This document shows, in pieces, positions 46,765-56,614 of a stretch of 64,000 bases of DNA. Below the pieces are notes generated by a model. It had not been told where the DNA came from. It made no database searches and saw only the letters and a list, made by a program, of their open reading frames with translations. The DNA comes from Vanrija pseudolonga (lineage: Eukaryota; Basidiomycota; Tremellomycetes; Trichosporonales; Trichosporonaceae). The stretch is from NCBI RefSeq assembly GCF_020906515.1, contig NC_085852.1, positions 1,984,001 to 2,048,000 of the forward strand, given 5' to 3'. Positions within the stretch are counted from its first letter, which is position 1; each line of letters starts with the position of its first letter. The position numbers and the translations under genes are program-made.

Positions 46765-47340
46765 TCATGAGCTGTTGGACACGAGTCCCTGGTTGCTGGC
46801 CTCGCTGCGGCGGGCGCCCGCAGACGGCGGCGGCGGCGACAACGGCACGCCCTCCCTGAAGGACTGTTTCGACGCTGCTGCCGGTCAGTCAGCTACGCCC
46901 AGCGCCAGCGCCAGCGCCCGTGGGAAACGCACCTGGACTCGAGGTGAGGGACGTGGGCGGCGTCGGCGTCGAGTCGGGGTGCGGAGCGGCGGCGACTGCG
47001 CGTAAGCACACAAGCATTGCATTATCCCCTAATGGTGAAGCGTCTTACTAATCCGCGCCATCACGTCGTCGACCAGCGTCCGCGCGGCAGCGAGTTGAGC
47101 GCCGGTGGCGAACGTGCTGCTGAAGACCGAGGACACGAGGGCGAAAAGCTCGGTAATGCACTGCCGGGAGAGCGGTGTCGTGATCCCCCCGTGTGCGTCG
47201 AGCTGGGCGGCAAGCGTCGCCTGCGTGTACAGGTCTGGCCACTTGAGCAGCGGCTCGGGGATGCGGAGGAGGCCGCTCGGGCTTGCGGGGAGGGAGGGGA
47301 GGGACGATGGCGTCGATGCAGGCATAGGTGCTGGTGGCAT
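46765..47340 (-). CDS. Accessory coiled-coil family, member D (N-module with short tail)
   Basis: ATG at 47340 (MPPAPMPASTPSSLPSLPAS) leads into the N-module: RIPEPLLKWPDLYTQATLAA, DAHGGITTPLSRQCITELFA and LVSSVFSSTFATGAQLAAAR. I favour splicing at GTAAGA (near 47051) to an exon starting after TTACGCGCAG (near 46999), then a second intron (GTGCGT...GCAGCAG), giving a Ser/Pro-rich tail that ends SNQGLVSNSS with TGA at 46765-46767. Unspliced, the frame would stop sooner at 47029 after ISKTLHH. Neither form has the coiled coil or C-module, so D is a short member. Its start is 631 bp from the divergent DM9 gene. Confidence 0.5.
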
Positions 47341-47971
47341 GGTGTGGTGTGGGTGATGGTGAGGTCGAGAGGACACGATGCATCTCGTTTGGAGCGGTAG
47401 GCGAGTACATACTTGCCGAGGGGCTCGACTGGAGCACATTCTGGGTACCGTGGTTGCACTAGAATACTCACCCTCGTGCGTGCCACACACGCCCCGCCCT
47501 GCCACATTTATGCTGTTACACCATGCACGCCCGCCCGGCAATTCATGTCTCGCACTGACGACACGCAACACAACACCTACTGCATGCATCGTGGATGCGC
47601 GCGTCACTCCGTGCCCCCGTCGCTGCTCCTCCCTCGTATCGTCGCCGTGTGTGTGTACGAGCGTGCGCACAGGGCGCGGCCCGCGGCCATCGGACGATGT
47701 CGCCGTGGGTGGTCATCGCGTCGCCGTCGGTCCCAGTCTTGTTTGGCCACCTTGCATCTTCTTTCCAAGCAGCGTCCCCCGCCGCCGCGCCATGCTTCCT
47801 CATCTACGTCTCTTCCACCGCCGCTGTTGCTGCCACCGCCTCCGCCGCCGCCGCTCGTCGAGAGCGCCAACAACAAACATCAATCGAACCACTATGTCGA
47901 CGACACTCCTTCACTGATTCCCCTCATTAAACTAACCACCCACTGCCCCGCACGCCTCCACTATCCATGCC
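47341..47971. promoter_or_regulatory. Divergent promoter between member D and DM9 gene 1
   Basis: 631 bp between opposite start codons; promoters of both genes must lie here. Contains GTGTGTGTACGAGCGTGCG and a CGCCGC-rich stretch close to the DM9 gene. No defined element recognised. Confidence 0.5.
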
Positions 47972-49033
47972 ATGGGCAGCAAACACTCCAAGCCCTCCTC
48001 GCCATCTCCACAAGACACCTCGCGTCTTCTCCCCACCCCGCCGCCGCCGCAACGGCACTCGGCCATGAGCGACACGCTCGCATACGAGGCCTGGCTCACC
48101 AGCGCACACACACGCACCAGGCGCTACCGGCGGGCCATGCGCGAGTCGCTCCTCCCGCCTCCGCCGGGCGCACTCCCCTCCATCCGCTGGCAGCTTATCG
48201 GGCCCCAGAACCGCGTGCCCGACGCCGCGGTCCCCATAGGCCTCAAGGGCGACCCCTCCGGCGGGCCCGGCACAGTGCTGTACGCGGCGCGCACCTGGGC
48301 AGGCAACGGGTTGCGTATCGGCCAGTGAGTGCGAGGAAGGGGCGTGCGCGGCGCCGACAAAGCTGACAAACATAGCGTGACGCCCCTGCACAACGCGCGC
48401 AGAGGCGACAAGTGGGAGGATAGATGGTTCGAAGACCAGCTGCACAACGCGCGTCATGCAGAGGTGCTGTGTGCTCCGCGTGGCACGGTCGAGTGGGTCG
48501 AGGTCCGGCAGGGGTGGCGCCGCAAGCCCAAGGTCAAGCGCCTCAAGCTTGTCCCCGCTGCACTGGAGAGAGACGGCAAAGTCATAGTGTTTGCGCGTCT
48601 GCACTATCAGTTGTGAGTGGGTTTGGGGGGATGTGGCTGACAACGTCACAGAGGAACAGTCCTGGGTCGTAAGTGGCTTAGTTGTCTTGCCTGGTCACAA
48701 GCCGCTCACACCACAGAATGGACGGTCGGCGCTCGCCGCGCCCACTTCTTCATCAACCAGTCGATCTGGACAGCAACCAAGTTTGAAGTGCTCGTCTTCT
48801 CGCAGGAACCCCGCCAGCCCGTGGCCGAGCGCGTCCAGTCACCTACACCTACACCAATAAGCACCAAGTCTCCTGCGCCGTCCCCGCAGCCATCCCCGAC
48901 CGACATCACCGCACCGCTCCTTCCAAAGGTCGCGCCGCCACCGTCTTCTTCTCCAAAGCCAGGTCGCTGGCGCCGCAAGAACACAAATCAAGCCAAGCCG
49001 CACCACCAGCCCGGAGTGTGTGTTGTTCAGTAA
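47972..49033 (+). CDS. Double-DM9 (DUF3421) lectin-like protein 1 with N-myristoylation signal
   Basis: DM9 repeats occur in carbohydrate-binding pattern-recognition proteins of insects and molluscs. Seen: MGSKHSK at the N-terminus fits the N-myristoylation rule (Gly2, Ser6, following Lys), so membrane attachment from the cytosol is likely. After a Ser/Pro leader, repeat 1 is WQLIGPQNRVPDAAVPIGLK, TVLYAARTWAGNGLRIG, and after an intron ends HAEVLCAPRGTVEWVEV. Repeat 2 is KLVPAALERDGKVIVFARLH then YQLGTVLGQWTVGARRAHFF and WTATKFEVLVFSQEP. Three introns; intron positions and phases match the gene at 51400, including the tiny exon coding GTVLG. A Pro/Ser tail with a basic KPGRWRRKNTNQAK ends in GVCVVQ, TAA at 49031-49033. 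The domain call rests on the P-x-x-AxPxG...LYxAR...YEVLxG pattern recalled from the family. Confidence 0.7.
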
Positions 49034-49249
49034 AAGGCTGTACTCACGGTCCCGCAGTAGATTCTGACGCCGCGCCGTTCGCATGTAGACCCCGTCAAGA
49101 GAACACTGTTGTTCAGTAGGCACAAGTAGAACTCGTAATGGCCAAGCTAAGCCGACCACAATGTCATCATGTTCTGTGTATCCCCCAACAGAAAACAAAA
49201 CCCAAATGTGTAGCATCACGTATACAATCTAGAGGCGCAGCGCATCGAC

Positions 49250-50395
49250 TCAAGCGTGGGCACCGTTGCCGTTGGTGGTGGCGATGGCCGGGGGCTGGTA
49301 ACCCTCCGCGATCGCCTTGCGGACGCCAGGGAGAACCCAGCGGCCATAGTCGATCGCGTCGGAGAGGTTGTCGTAGCCGCGGATCGAGATGAGGTCAGCG
49401 CCGAGGTCGACATAGTCGACGAGCGAGTCGATGATGGTTTGGGGCGAGCCGACGAGCGCCGTCGAGGCGCCGCCGGCATTCGTGGCCGTGACGGTGGGGT
49501 ACCAGAGCGCGCGGTCCTGCACGTCGCCGCGCTTGGCGATCTCGAGCAGGCGCTGGGACCCGACGTTCTGCGGCTCAGGCGCAGTGGGCGCGACGCGCAG
49601 CTTGCCTGCCGCGCGGTTGTTCTTGAGCGCGTGGAGCGTGCGGTGCGCCTTGGCCCACGCGAGGTCCTCTGTCTCGGCGATGATGGGGCGGAAGGTCACC
49701 CAGATACGCGGGCGGTCTCCCTCTGGCCTGCCTGCTGCCGCGGCAGCCGCGTAGATGCGGTCGATCTGCTCCTTTGTCTCCTTGAGCGGCTCGCCCCACA
49801 GGCCGAAGATGTCGGCGAGCGCACCGCCGATACGGTACGCGTCGTCGCTTGACCCGCCGACGGACACGGGGATGTGCCCGTTGACAGGCAGCACCTGGTT
49901 GGAGAAGCCGGTGAACTTGTAGTACTTGGAGTCCCAGTCGAAGGGCTCGGACGACGCCCACGCGCGGCGCAGGATCTTGATGTAGTCCTCGAGGCGGCCG
50001 TACCGGTCGACCTTGGACAAGAAGTCGCCCTCGCGCGCCTGCTCGGCGTCGTTGCCGCCCGCGATGAAGTGCACCACCACGCGGCCGTTGGACAGCTGGT
50101 CGAGCGTGGTGAGCTTGCGCGCGGCCACGGTCGGGAAGATGGTGTTGGGGCGCAGCGCGATGATGACCTTGATGTTCTTGGTCACGGCGACGATGGTGGC
50201 CGCGAGCGCGAACGGGTCGAACCCGCCCGAGCCGTACGGCACAAGCGTGTAGTTGAACTTGTTGTCGTCGAGCGTGCGCGCATACCGGATCAGGAACTCG
50301 GGGTCCACGGGCGCGCCGGGCTGCGGGTTGAGCTCGTTCGAGTCGTTGGCGTACGTGATCGAGATGAACTCGACGGGGTTGTTGGTGCGAGGCAT
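49250..50395 (-). CDS. SsuD-like flavin-dependent alkanesulfonate monooxygenase (LLM class), intronless
   Basis: LLM-class FMNH2-dependent monooxygenase; bacterial relatives release sulfite from alkanesulfonates. Seen: a single exon of 381 residues from MPRTNNPVEFISITYANDSN (ATG 50395) to TTNGNGAHA (TGA 49250). SsuD-like blocks are KVIIALRPNTIFPTVAARKL, TTLDQLSNGRVVVHFIAGGN, VSVGGSSDDAYRIGGALADI, FGLWGEPLKETKEQIDRI and AGGASTALVGSPQTIIDSL. From memory of E. coli SsuD, the stretch holding its active-site Cys is here PYGSGGFDP, without Cys, and the GLVRGGAGTALVG block has lost its Arg, so the substrate may differ. The absence of introns among intron-rich neighbours suggests bacterial origin or an intron-poor fungal lineage of such genes. 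A TATA box lies 66 bp upstream. No flavin reductase lies nearby. Confidence 0.88.
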   Translation of the reverse strand: MPRTNNPVEFISITYANDSNELNPQPGAPVDPEFLIRYARTLDDNKFNYTLVPYGSGGFDPFALAATIVAVTKNIKVIIALRPNTIFPTVAARKLTTLDQLSNGRVVVHFIAGGNDAEQAREGDFLSKVDRYGRLEDYIKILRRAWASSEPFDWDSKYYKFTGFSNQVLPVNGHIPVSVGGSSDDAYRIGGALADIFGLWGEPLKETKEQIDRIYAAAAAAGRPEGDRPRIWVTFRPIIAETEDLAWAKAHRTLHALKNNRAAGKLRVAPTAPEPQNVGSQRLLEIAKRGDVQDRALWYPTVTATNAGGASTALVGSPQTIIDSLVDYVDLGADLISIRGYDNLSDAIDYGRWVLPGVRKAIAEGYQPPAIATTNGNGAHA

Positions 50396-51399
50396 GGTGG
50401 TGGGAGAGGTGTTGCGGCTTTGCTGGTGATGCTTCTGCTGCCGTCGATCTTCACCAAGCCTTTATACTGCATGTTGTGAGCGTTGCCCGATGTATGCTTG
50501 ATAATATCGGTCAGTCTCGACATGTCGATGTCGCCATCTGAGGTGAGTGGAAACGTCATAATGGTCACTGTCGCTCATGTCCGATAACCGATGCCGATAG
50601 AGTGGGGCGGGGTGGGGGGGACGCTCGACGCGCGCTGATTCTCCCGACGACGCGACGACGACAACAGCGACAACGACGACGACTCTTGACGCGATTGACC
50701 TTTTGCCTCGCTACTTGGGCATCTCGGTCTGCGATATCGTCCGTATCCACGACGTGTGCTCCGTAAATCTCCTCGGTCAGATATTATTACTACGCCGAGC
50801 GAGGTCCGGGGCCACTGCCGTGCGCAGCCGGCCACCATGACGCGACTTTCATGTGCGGAGTAACATCGCGCGCGCGTCGTGCATCGGACGTCACTTACTC
50901 GACCTTGTGCCCTCGACACCACCCCCCTCACCCCCCTCACCCACCTTCCACTTCCTACAACACCACGCGCCACGACAAACCCCGACATGTGCTATAAGAG
51001 GGAGGCTGGCGCGCTTGGACCTACTCCCTGCCCCTCGCCATGGGCCGACGTACACCCCAGACTCCTGACCTTGCCCCTTGACCCACGAGACACCAGCCAG
51101 TCGCGACCATGAGCTCACTGCTCACGCGCGCGCGCGCGACCAGCGCCAGCGCCAACGCCAGCTGCAGCAGCACCGCACCGACCGCGACATGGCGACCTGT
51201 TGTGCATTCTCTGCTGCTCGCTTCGTCGTGTCAAGCACGCCGCTGCGTCAACTTTTCTCATCTCGCGTGACGACATCAGTGCCGCCGCCGTCCTTTCGCC
51301 ATTCCACTGGCGTGCACCAAGCAAGACCCACTTGATCGCGTCTCGCCTCGCCTCGCCTCGCGCGACTGCTCGCCTCCCCCGCCGCCGCCCCGCCCCACT
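50396..51399. promoter_or_regulatory. Divergent promoter between the SsuD-like gene and DM9 gene 2
   Basis: 1.0 kb between opposite start codons. It contains a TATAAA on the minus strand at 50461-50466, CGACGACGACGACTC around 50660-50690, and GCTATAAGAGG near 50992 on the plus strand, about 400 bp before the DM9 ATG. No gene seen. Confidence 0.55.
50461..50466 (-). promoter_or_regulatory. TATA box of the SsuD-like gene
   Basis: TATAAA on the minus strand in the context GCAGTATAAAGGC, 66 bp upstream of the ATG, a normal spacing for a fungal core promoter with a short 5' UTR. Most neighbouring genes show no such element, which hints at inducible expression. Confidence 0.55.
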
Positions 51400-52465
51400 A
51401 TGGGCAACCTCGCCTCCCGCTCCCAGCCGACAACGTACGAGCAATGGCACAATGACGCGCGCGAGCGCACCGAGGCGTACAGGTTCGCCTTGTCCCAGCG
51501 GCCGCGGTCGACGCACGCGACGCCGTCGTCGAGACGGCACTCGGCCTACTTCCCCCCACCGAGCCCGTCCGCCAGCGTCCACTCGCACCTCAAGGTCCCC
51601 AGCTCGCAGCAGCCGGCTGTCGACACGCGGCGGCACTCGTGGGCGTCGGCAAACTACCGCCCGTCGCCGCTGAGCACGAGTTACACGCCGTCCGAGGTCA
51701 GCGTGACGCGGTCGATCGCGCCGTCGATAACACGCTCGCTTGCGCCGTCGATAACGCGCTCAACGTCGCTCCGCGCACCGAGCACCCAGGCGCCGGATAC
51801 GACCGTCCCACACGTTTGCTGGTGCCTCGTCGAGCCAGGGGATCCGATCCCCGACGACGCGATCCCAGTCGGGTTTGCCGTCGAGCCGCACAACCTCTCG
51901 GCGCTGACGCTGTATGCCGCGCGGACGTTCATCGGTGGCTCGTGGAGGCTCGGACAGTGGGTGCGAGGGGCCAGGACAGTGCTGACCCGCCCGCAGTATC
52001 GCCTCGGACCCACCATACTCGACACAGACATGGTATCTCCACCCTGGGCACCGGGCCAAGGCATACGAGATCCTTTGCGGAACAATGGACGCGCTCAAGT
52101 GGGTCCCTGTTGAGAAGGGGAAGAAGGGCAAGCCCAAGGTGCCGCCAGGCCGCGTGCCGGTCGAGGCTGGCAAGCGGGACGACAGCTCGCCGATCTACGT
52201 TGCACGAGTGCCAATTCACCTGTTTGTAAAGGTCAAGACGGGCAGACGGTGAGTCTGGTGTGCGATACGCATGTGTGAGACCAGCTGACAAGCCCAGGGG
52301 CACTGTTCCAGGTCGTGAGCAGTCACCACAATACATTATAAGCTGACACGGACAGAATGGCCGGTAACGAGCGGCACGGCATTATTCCTCATCGACGACG
52401 AGACGTTCTGGAGCACAGACTTTGATATCCTAGTGTACAAGTATCCGCCGCAGGGGAACCAGTAG
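51400..52465 (+). CDS. Double-DM9 (DUF3421) lectin-like protein 2 with N-myristoylation signal
   Basis: Paralogue of the gene at 47972. Seen: MGNLASR meets the myristoylation rule (Gly2, Ser6). A Ser/Arg-rich leader contains three APSITRS-like repeats (RSIAPSITRSLAPSITRS). Repeat 1 is CWCLVEPGDPIPDDAIPVGF, LTLYAARTFIGGSWRLG, an intron, then AYEILCGTMDALKWVPV. Repeat 2 is PPGRVPVEAGKRDDSSPIYV, ARVPIHLFVKVKTGRRG, then WPVTSGTALFLIDDETFWST and DFDILVYKYPPQGNQ, TAG at 52463-52465. Three introns in the same places and phases as gene 1 (after LG(H), before GTVPG, and before QWPV). The repeat signatures are cleaner here than in gene 1. The stop is only 22 bp from the stop of member E on the other strand, so transcripts probably overlap. 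Confidence 0.75.
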
Positions 52466-52487
52466 AGGAAGGTGGCTGTGCTGTGAC

Positions 52488-53634
52488 TTAGACGTCCTTG
52501 TTGGACGACAGCACGACGACGCCGACCGCATAGACGAGGAGGACGATGGCGCGCACGATCGCGTCGAGGTCGTCGGGGCGCTTCCGTAGCGGTGGCTGCG
52601 GTGGTATGGGAGGCGACGAGGGGTTATAATGCGCATCGAGGGCCAGGTATGCGGCCGGTTTTGTAATCACGAGCGACTGCTGCATGCATCAGCATGGTGT
52701 ACGTTGTGTGCTCTGACCTGCGCTGGGACGGGGTTGGGAACGTCGTCTCCCGCGACGCCGGGTAGGTCAGCGGCGACAGACGGCACTGGGGAGAAGGCGA
52801 TGAGGTCTGGCTCGTCGTCGCCGGCGTCGGTGTGTGCCCCGGTGCCCCGTTGATCGTCTAGGCCTGTGCCGTCGTCCACCGCGTCGCTACAATGTCAGCC
52901 ATCTTCTCCCCACAGCACCAGAAGCTACACGACCAACTCACTGTTCTTCGCCCTCATCCCCATCGTCAGAGCCGTACGCCTCCAGGCCCAAGCTGGTTCC
53001 TGGGATCTGGTGGGGGCCGTCGCGTCCGATTGCTACTCGTGCAGCGGGGGAAGGTGGAGCACCTGGCCGCATGCCAGGCTCCGTCGACGCTGGCGCTGGC
53101 GCAGGGGGTGACGCCGGTGCGGTGCACGCTCTCCGACGCGACGGCGACGGCGACGGCGACGGGGACCGCACATCCGGCACCAACGGCGGCCCCCAAACGG
53201 GCCTCCGCGGCGCCCTCACCTCACCACCGGCGCGGAGGACGCGCAGCTCGGCCTCCATCGCGGCGAGGTTGGCGCGCACTTGCCCCAACTCAGAGACGAC
53301 GGCGCGCAGCTCGCCGCCCAACGCGGCCATCTGGCCCGCTAGCCGCGCACCGGCGTCGGCCTGCACGCGCGCCGTCTCGCGCTCTAGCGGCGCGTCAGCG
53401 CCCTCCCCGTGCTAGCTACCCACCTCGTTCCAGGAGGACAGTGTATCGCAGCCGCTCGGCGGTGGCCACGTGCCGGCTGTTCCCAGCGCCAGAGGCGACA
53501 AAGGCTGCGAGGTCGCACGCCTCGTCGACGAGCTCTTGCGTGAGGGTTACTTGCGCGCCGGCGAGCGCGGCGCAGAGGAGCGGGTAGCACGGCGCGTGGA
53601 GGTATCCTGCGAGCAGTGGCGGGACGGATATCAT
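52488..53634 (-). CDS. Accessory coiled-coil family, member E (N-module, coiled coil, C-terminal membrane segment)
   Basis: Four exons. The N-module starts at the ATG (53634): MISVPPLLAGYLHAPCYPLL, then TLTQELVDEACDLAAFVASG and a helix ending ERLRYTVLLE. After a 40-odd-nt intron comes a coiled coil (LAGQMAALGGELRAVVSELG, then ANLAAMEAELRVLRAGG), a Pro/Ser linker, and an acidic stretch (YGSDDGDEGEE). A third exon is Asp-rich (DDVPNPVPAQ), and a last exon, joined through a weaker GTCAGA donor, ends with IVRAIVLLVYAVGVVVLSSN followed by KDV, which looks like a tail anchor. TTA (TAA) at 52488-52490. Without the last splice the protein would end SSRS at 52667. N-module similarity to A-D is weaker but collinear. 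Confidence 0.55.
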
Positions 53635-54207
53635 TGTGTGTGTGGGTGTGGGCTGTGTGTGGGGGGAGTGTAGTGTCGACATACATGACCGACTTGTTCG
53701 TCGCTCGCTCGCTGTCCAGAAGACAGACACACAAGCGCTTGGCTTCGCGGCGCACACGCGCCACCGCCACGGCACAAAGTGGGGACGTGCGCGCCGATCG
53801 CCAGCGCGCTTTGGGCGCGAGGGGAATGACGAGCGGCGGGCTGCCACTGCCACTGCCACTGCCACTGCCACTGCCGAAGCAGTATGACTCGTGACGAGCA
53901 CGCGCGCACATTGATTGAAATGGCCGAGCAACGACGACGACGTCGACGTGCCACAACCACCTCTGCCGCCACCACCCGCCGCCTTGCCCGTGCCGGAATT
54001 GTTTCCCCGATATGCCCGGGTGCATAGTGCGTTTTGGCGCGCAGCCCACAACGCATTGTGACGGCGTAAATCGCATCACGACTGTGCATGGTGTGTTTCT
54101 CAAACGCCGGTTGGCACCGCGAGGCGGGACACGCACAACACTGCAATGCGACTGGACCCACTGCATGCCTTATGCTAATGCTGATGCTGATTATAAAGAG
54201 ATGGGCC
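53635..54207. other. Intergenic, promoter of member E; contains CTGCCA hexamer repeat
   Basis: 573 bp between two minus-strand genes. The repeat CTGCCACTGCCA... at 53841-53874 is the only structure noticed. Confidence 0.5.
53841..53874. repeat. CTGCCA hexamer repeat
   Basis: About five and a half uninterrupted CTGCCA units upstream of member E. Confidence 0.9.
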
Positions 54208-54395
54208 TCATGCCCAGAGTAATGCTACAAACCATGCTGTTATGACCAGTGGGGCTGCGACGGCGGTCCGCCGCGCGCTGGACGCCGGTCCAGTCGGCCC
54301 TGGCGGCGTGATGTTCGCCGAGGCCAGCGCCGACACGCCCTTGGCGCCGCTATCGGCCGTCTTGGTCGCGTTCGACCCCGAGCTCGTGCCGGCGT

Positions 54396-54428
<33 letters not shown>

Positions 54429-56178
54429 CGCCGCCACTCTGCCCGTTGGACACGGTCCCCCCGTTGTTGTTGCCTGCGCTGCCTGCGCCTCCTCCGCCCG
54501 CACCGCTTCCACTGCTTCCCGCACCACCGCCCCCTCCCCCGCTGCCACCGCTACCCCCACTCGGTGTGTCGAACACCGGCCCTCTAAGCTCCGGCGGGAG
54601 CATCGCAAAGCCCACCGATGGCGGGGCGTACTGGAACACCGAGTAGACGTTCTTGAGGAATACGTCGCCAATGACCCATTGGATGCGGCCACCAGACAGT
54701 TGGCTGCGGCGTCAGTTTATGCCCTATGTGCCACGACCCTCTGCCCACCTTTGCGAGCTCGAGCTCACGATCCCGCCCGTACACGTCCCATCGCCGGTCG
54801 CGTAGATCACGTCCATCGGGTTGATGGGGTACGCCGTGCCGCCAAAGTGCAGCGCCACGGACAGGTTGTACACCGACTCGCACGGGAACCACCAGAAGCC
54901 GTCCCAGTGCGGGCGGGGCTCGGCGCCGGGCACCTTGGCGTAAAAGTTCTCGACGATATCCTGCGGGCCGACGATGAGCGTGGATCCCGTGTCGATCGCG
55001 GCGAGGTTGGCGATCCCAGTCGCGACCGCCTCCGAGTTGACCTCGATGTACTCGAGCGGAATGCGCCAGTAGTCGCGGCCCACGAGAGGGATGTAGTTGA
55101 TATCGCCGTTGTACAGGCTTTCATTGACGCCGCTGGGTGTGAGCCGCGTCCTGGGTGGTGCTACTTACCCAAACGTGATAGACCCTCCCGACAAGGCCAC
55201 CTCTGCTGGGTCGACCTTGTTGACCCGTGCGGCGTCGGCCAGGTCAGTGGCATTGGCGCGCGCGAGGTAGACGCCGAAGCGTGTGTCGTTCCAACTCGAC
55301 GCAATCGACTGCCAGAACGGCATGTCGACGTTTTGCGACGTCTTCCACGCCAAGCCCATGAGGCCCGTGGCGTTCGAGTACCAGAATCCTTCGTGGTACT
55401 GTGATGCGCGCACTAGCAGCGTCAGCAAGCTGCCAAGCTAGGTTCCACAGCCGTCGGAGGCCAAGCCGTCGGAAGACGGTGCCAACACCCAGGAACTCAC
55501 GAAACATCTGGTTGTTCACCCTGCTCGCCCCGACCTGAACAACATCGGTGCCCCAGTGCCCGTATGCACACCCCATTCCGTACGTCAAGTTGCCTGGTGG
55601 GAGGTGTGGGTCGCGGAACGTCGAGCTCGAGTTTGCATGGTACACGTCTGAGCCTTTACACTGCTTGGGGGAGCACGTCGAGTCGAAGACGTACATTGAC
55701 GCCGAGCCCGTGTCAAAGTTCATCTCGAAGGTTTGTGGTGGTGTGCTGAGAGCGGCGTCAGCGAGGGCGGGGCACAGGCGTGGGTCTGCTCGACGCCGAC
55801 TCACCCTATTGACACGGCTCCAGTGTACATGACGTCCCGGCCCCACTCGTTCAGCCTGTCGTCAGCAATGCGCCGGCGAGGGGGTACTCACGCAACCTCT
55901 GACGGCGGCACCCGTCCCCTCTTCTTCCTCTTCTTCTCGAGCGCGCTCTCCTCGCGCGCTAGCAACCCGTCGGCATCGCCAAACTCGTCTATATACTTGC
56001 GCCGCATGCGCACATGCTGCTCCCGGAGCCAGCGGGCACGGACGCCAGCGTCCGGGTGGTGCCGTGTGCCGGCTGACCGCAAGGCGACGTGGGACGGCCC
56101 AGCATCGCCCGTGGCGCCAGTGGCAACGACTACAGCCGCGGCGGCCGCTATCCCGACGAGCAAGTGGCCAGCGAGCAT
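54208..56178 (-). CDS. Pepsin-family aspartic protease 1, probably GPI-anchored
   Basis: A1 endopeptidase of the cell surface. Seen: ATG 56178 with signal peptide MLAGHLLVGIAAAAAVVVAT. The propeptide contains a basic KKRKKRGR stretch that could be a Kex2/yapsin-type cleavage region. Then come WGRDVMYTGAVSIGTPPQTF, first catalytic motif MNFDTGSASMYVFD, TGLMGLAWK, SLYNGDINYIPLVGRDYW, second catalytic motif AAIDTGSTLIVGPQDI, and WVIGDVFLKNVYSVFQYAPP. Both Asp motifs are intact. The C-terminus has a long Gly/Ser/Asn-rich spacer (GGSGGSGGGGGAGSS) and ends with a hydrophobic helix (AVAAPLVITAWFVALLWA), the usual layout of a GPI signal. About five short introns. First of four minus-strand proteases in tandem; shares the WxRxVxYxxxVSIG lead-in with the next one. 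Confidence 0.88.
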
Positions 56179-56614
56179 GTCGTCGGCATGCAGAGTGTGT
56201 GTGTGTGTGGGTGGGTGGTGGGTGAGTGTTGTTGCAGAGGTGAGTCGACTTGTTGATGGTGGTGCTTGCTTGCTCCCGAACCCGAGCCGGCGGCGGCGAC
56301 GGGAAGCGGACGGCGAGTCTGGAACGAGGTGGTGTGGGCCTGTTTCGTGGCCCTGAGGGGGGCAACAATGTGCCCGCCCGCACCAGCGAGTTGCTGCCTC
56401 GCTGCGCGCTCAAGGTTCAAGCCGTCTCCGTCTCCGTCGGTCACCTCGTCTCCGTCGTCGTCTGCGCACAGAGCGACAGCAGCAAGGCGACACGCAGGGC
56501 CCAGGGAATCCAGCGATCAACATGAAACAGGCACTTTGCCAACTCTCCCTCTCTCATCACAAGCCACAGCTAAACAACCCTGAGTTACAACAAGTCCATA
56601 TCCTGGCCAAGATC
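56179..56614. other. Intergenic, promoter of aspartic protease 1
   Basis: 436 bp between tandem protease genes. A GT run (GTGTGTGTGTGTGGGTGG) lies at about 56197-56215, close to the start codon. No gene seen. Confidence 0.5.

Noticed and set aside
47413-48366. 317-codon plus-strand frame overlapping DM9 gene 1
   Set aside because: It is out of frame with the DM9 repeats, which have conserved motifs and matching intron positions in the paralogue.
53384-54166. Long minus-strand frames upstream of member E
   Set aside because: They continue upstream of the family-type start (MISVPP at 53634) with low-complexity sequence; the other members begin the N-module at or near the ATG.
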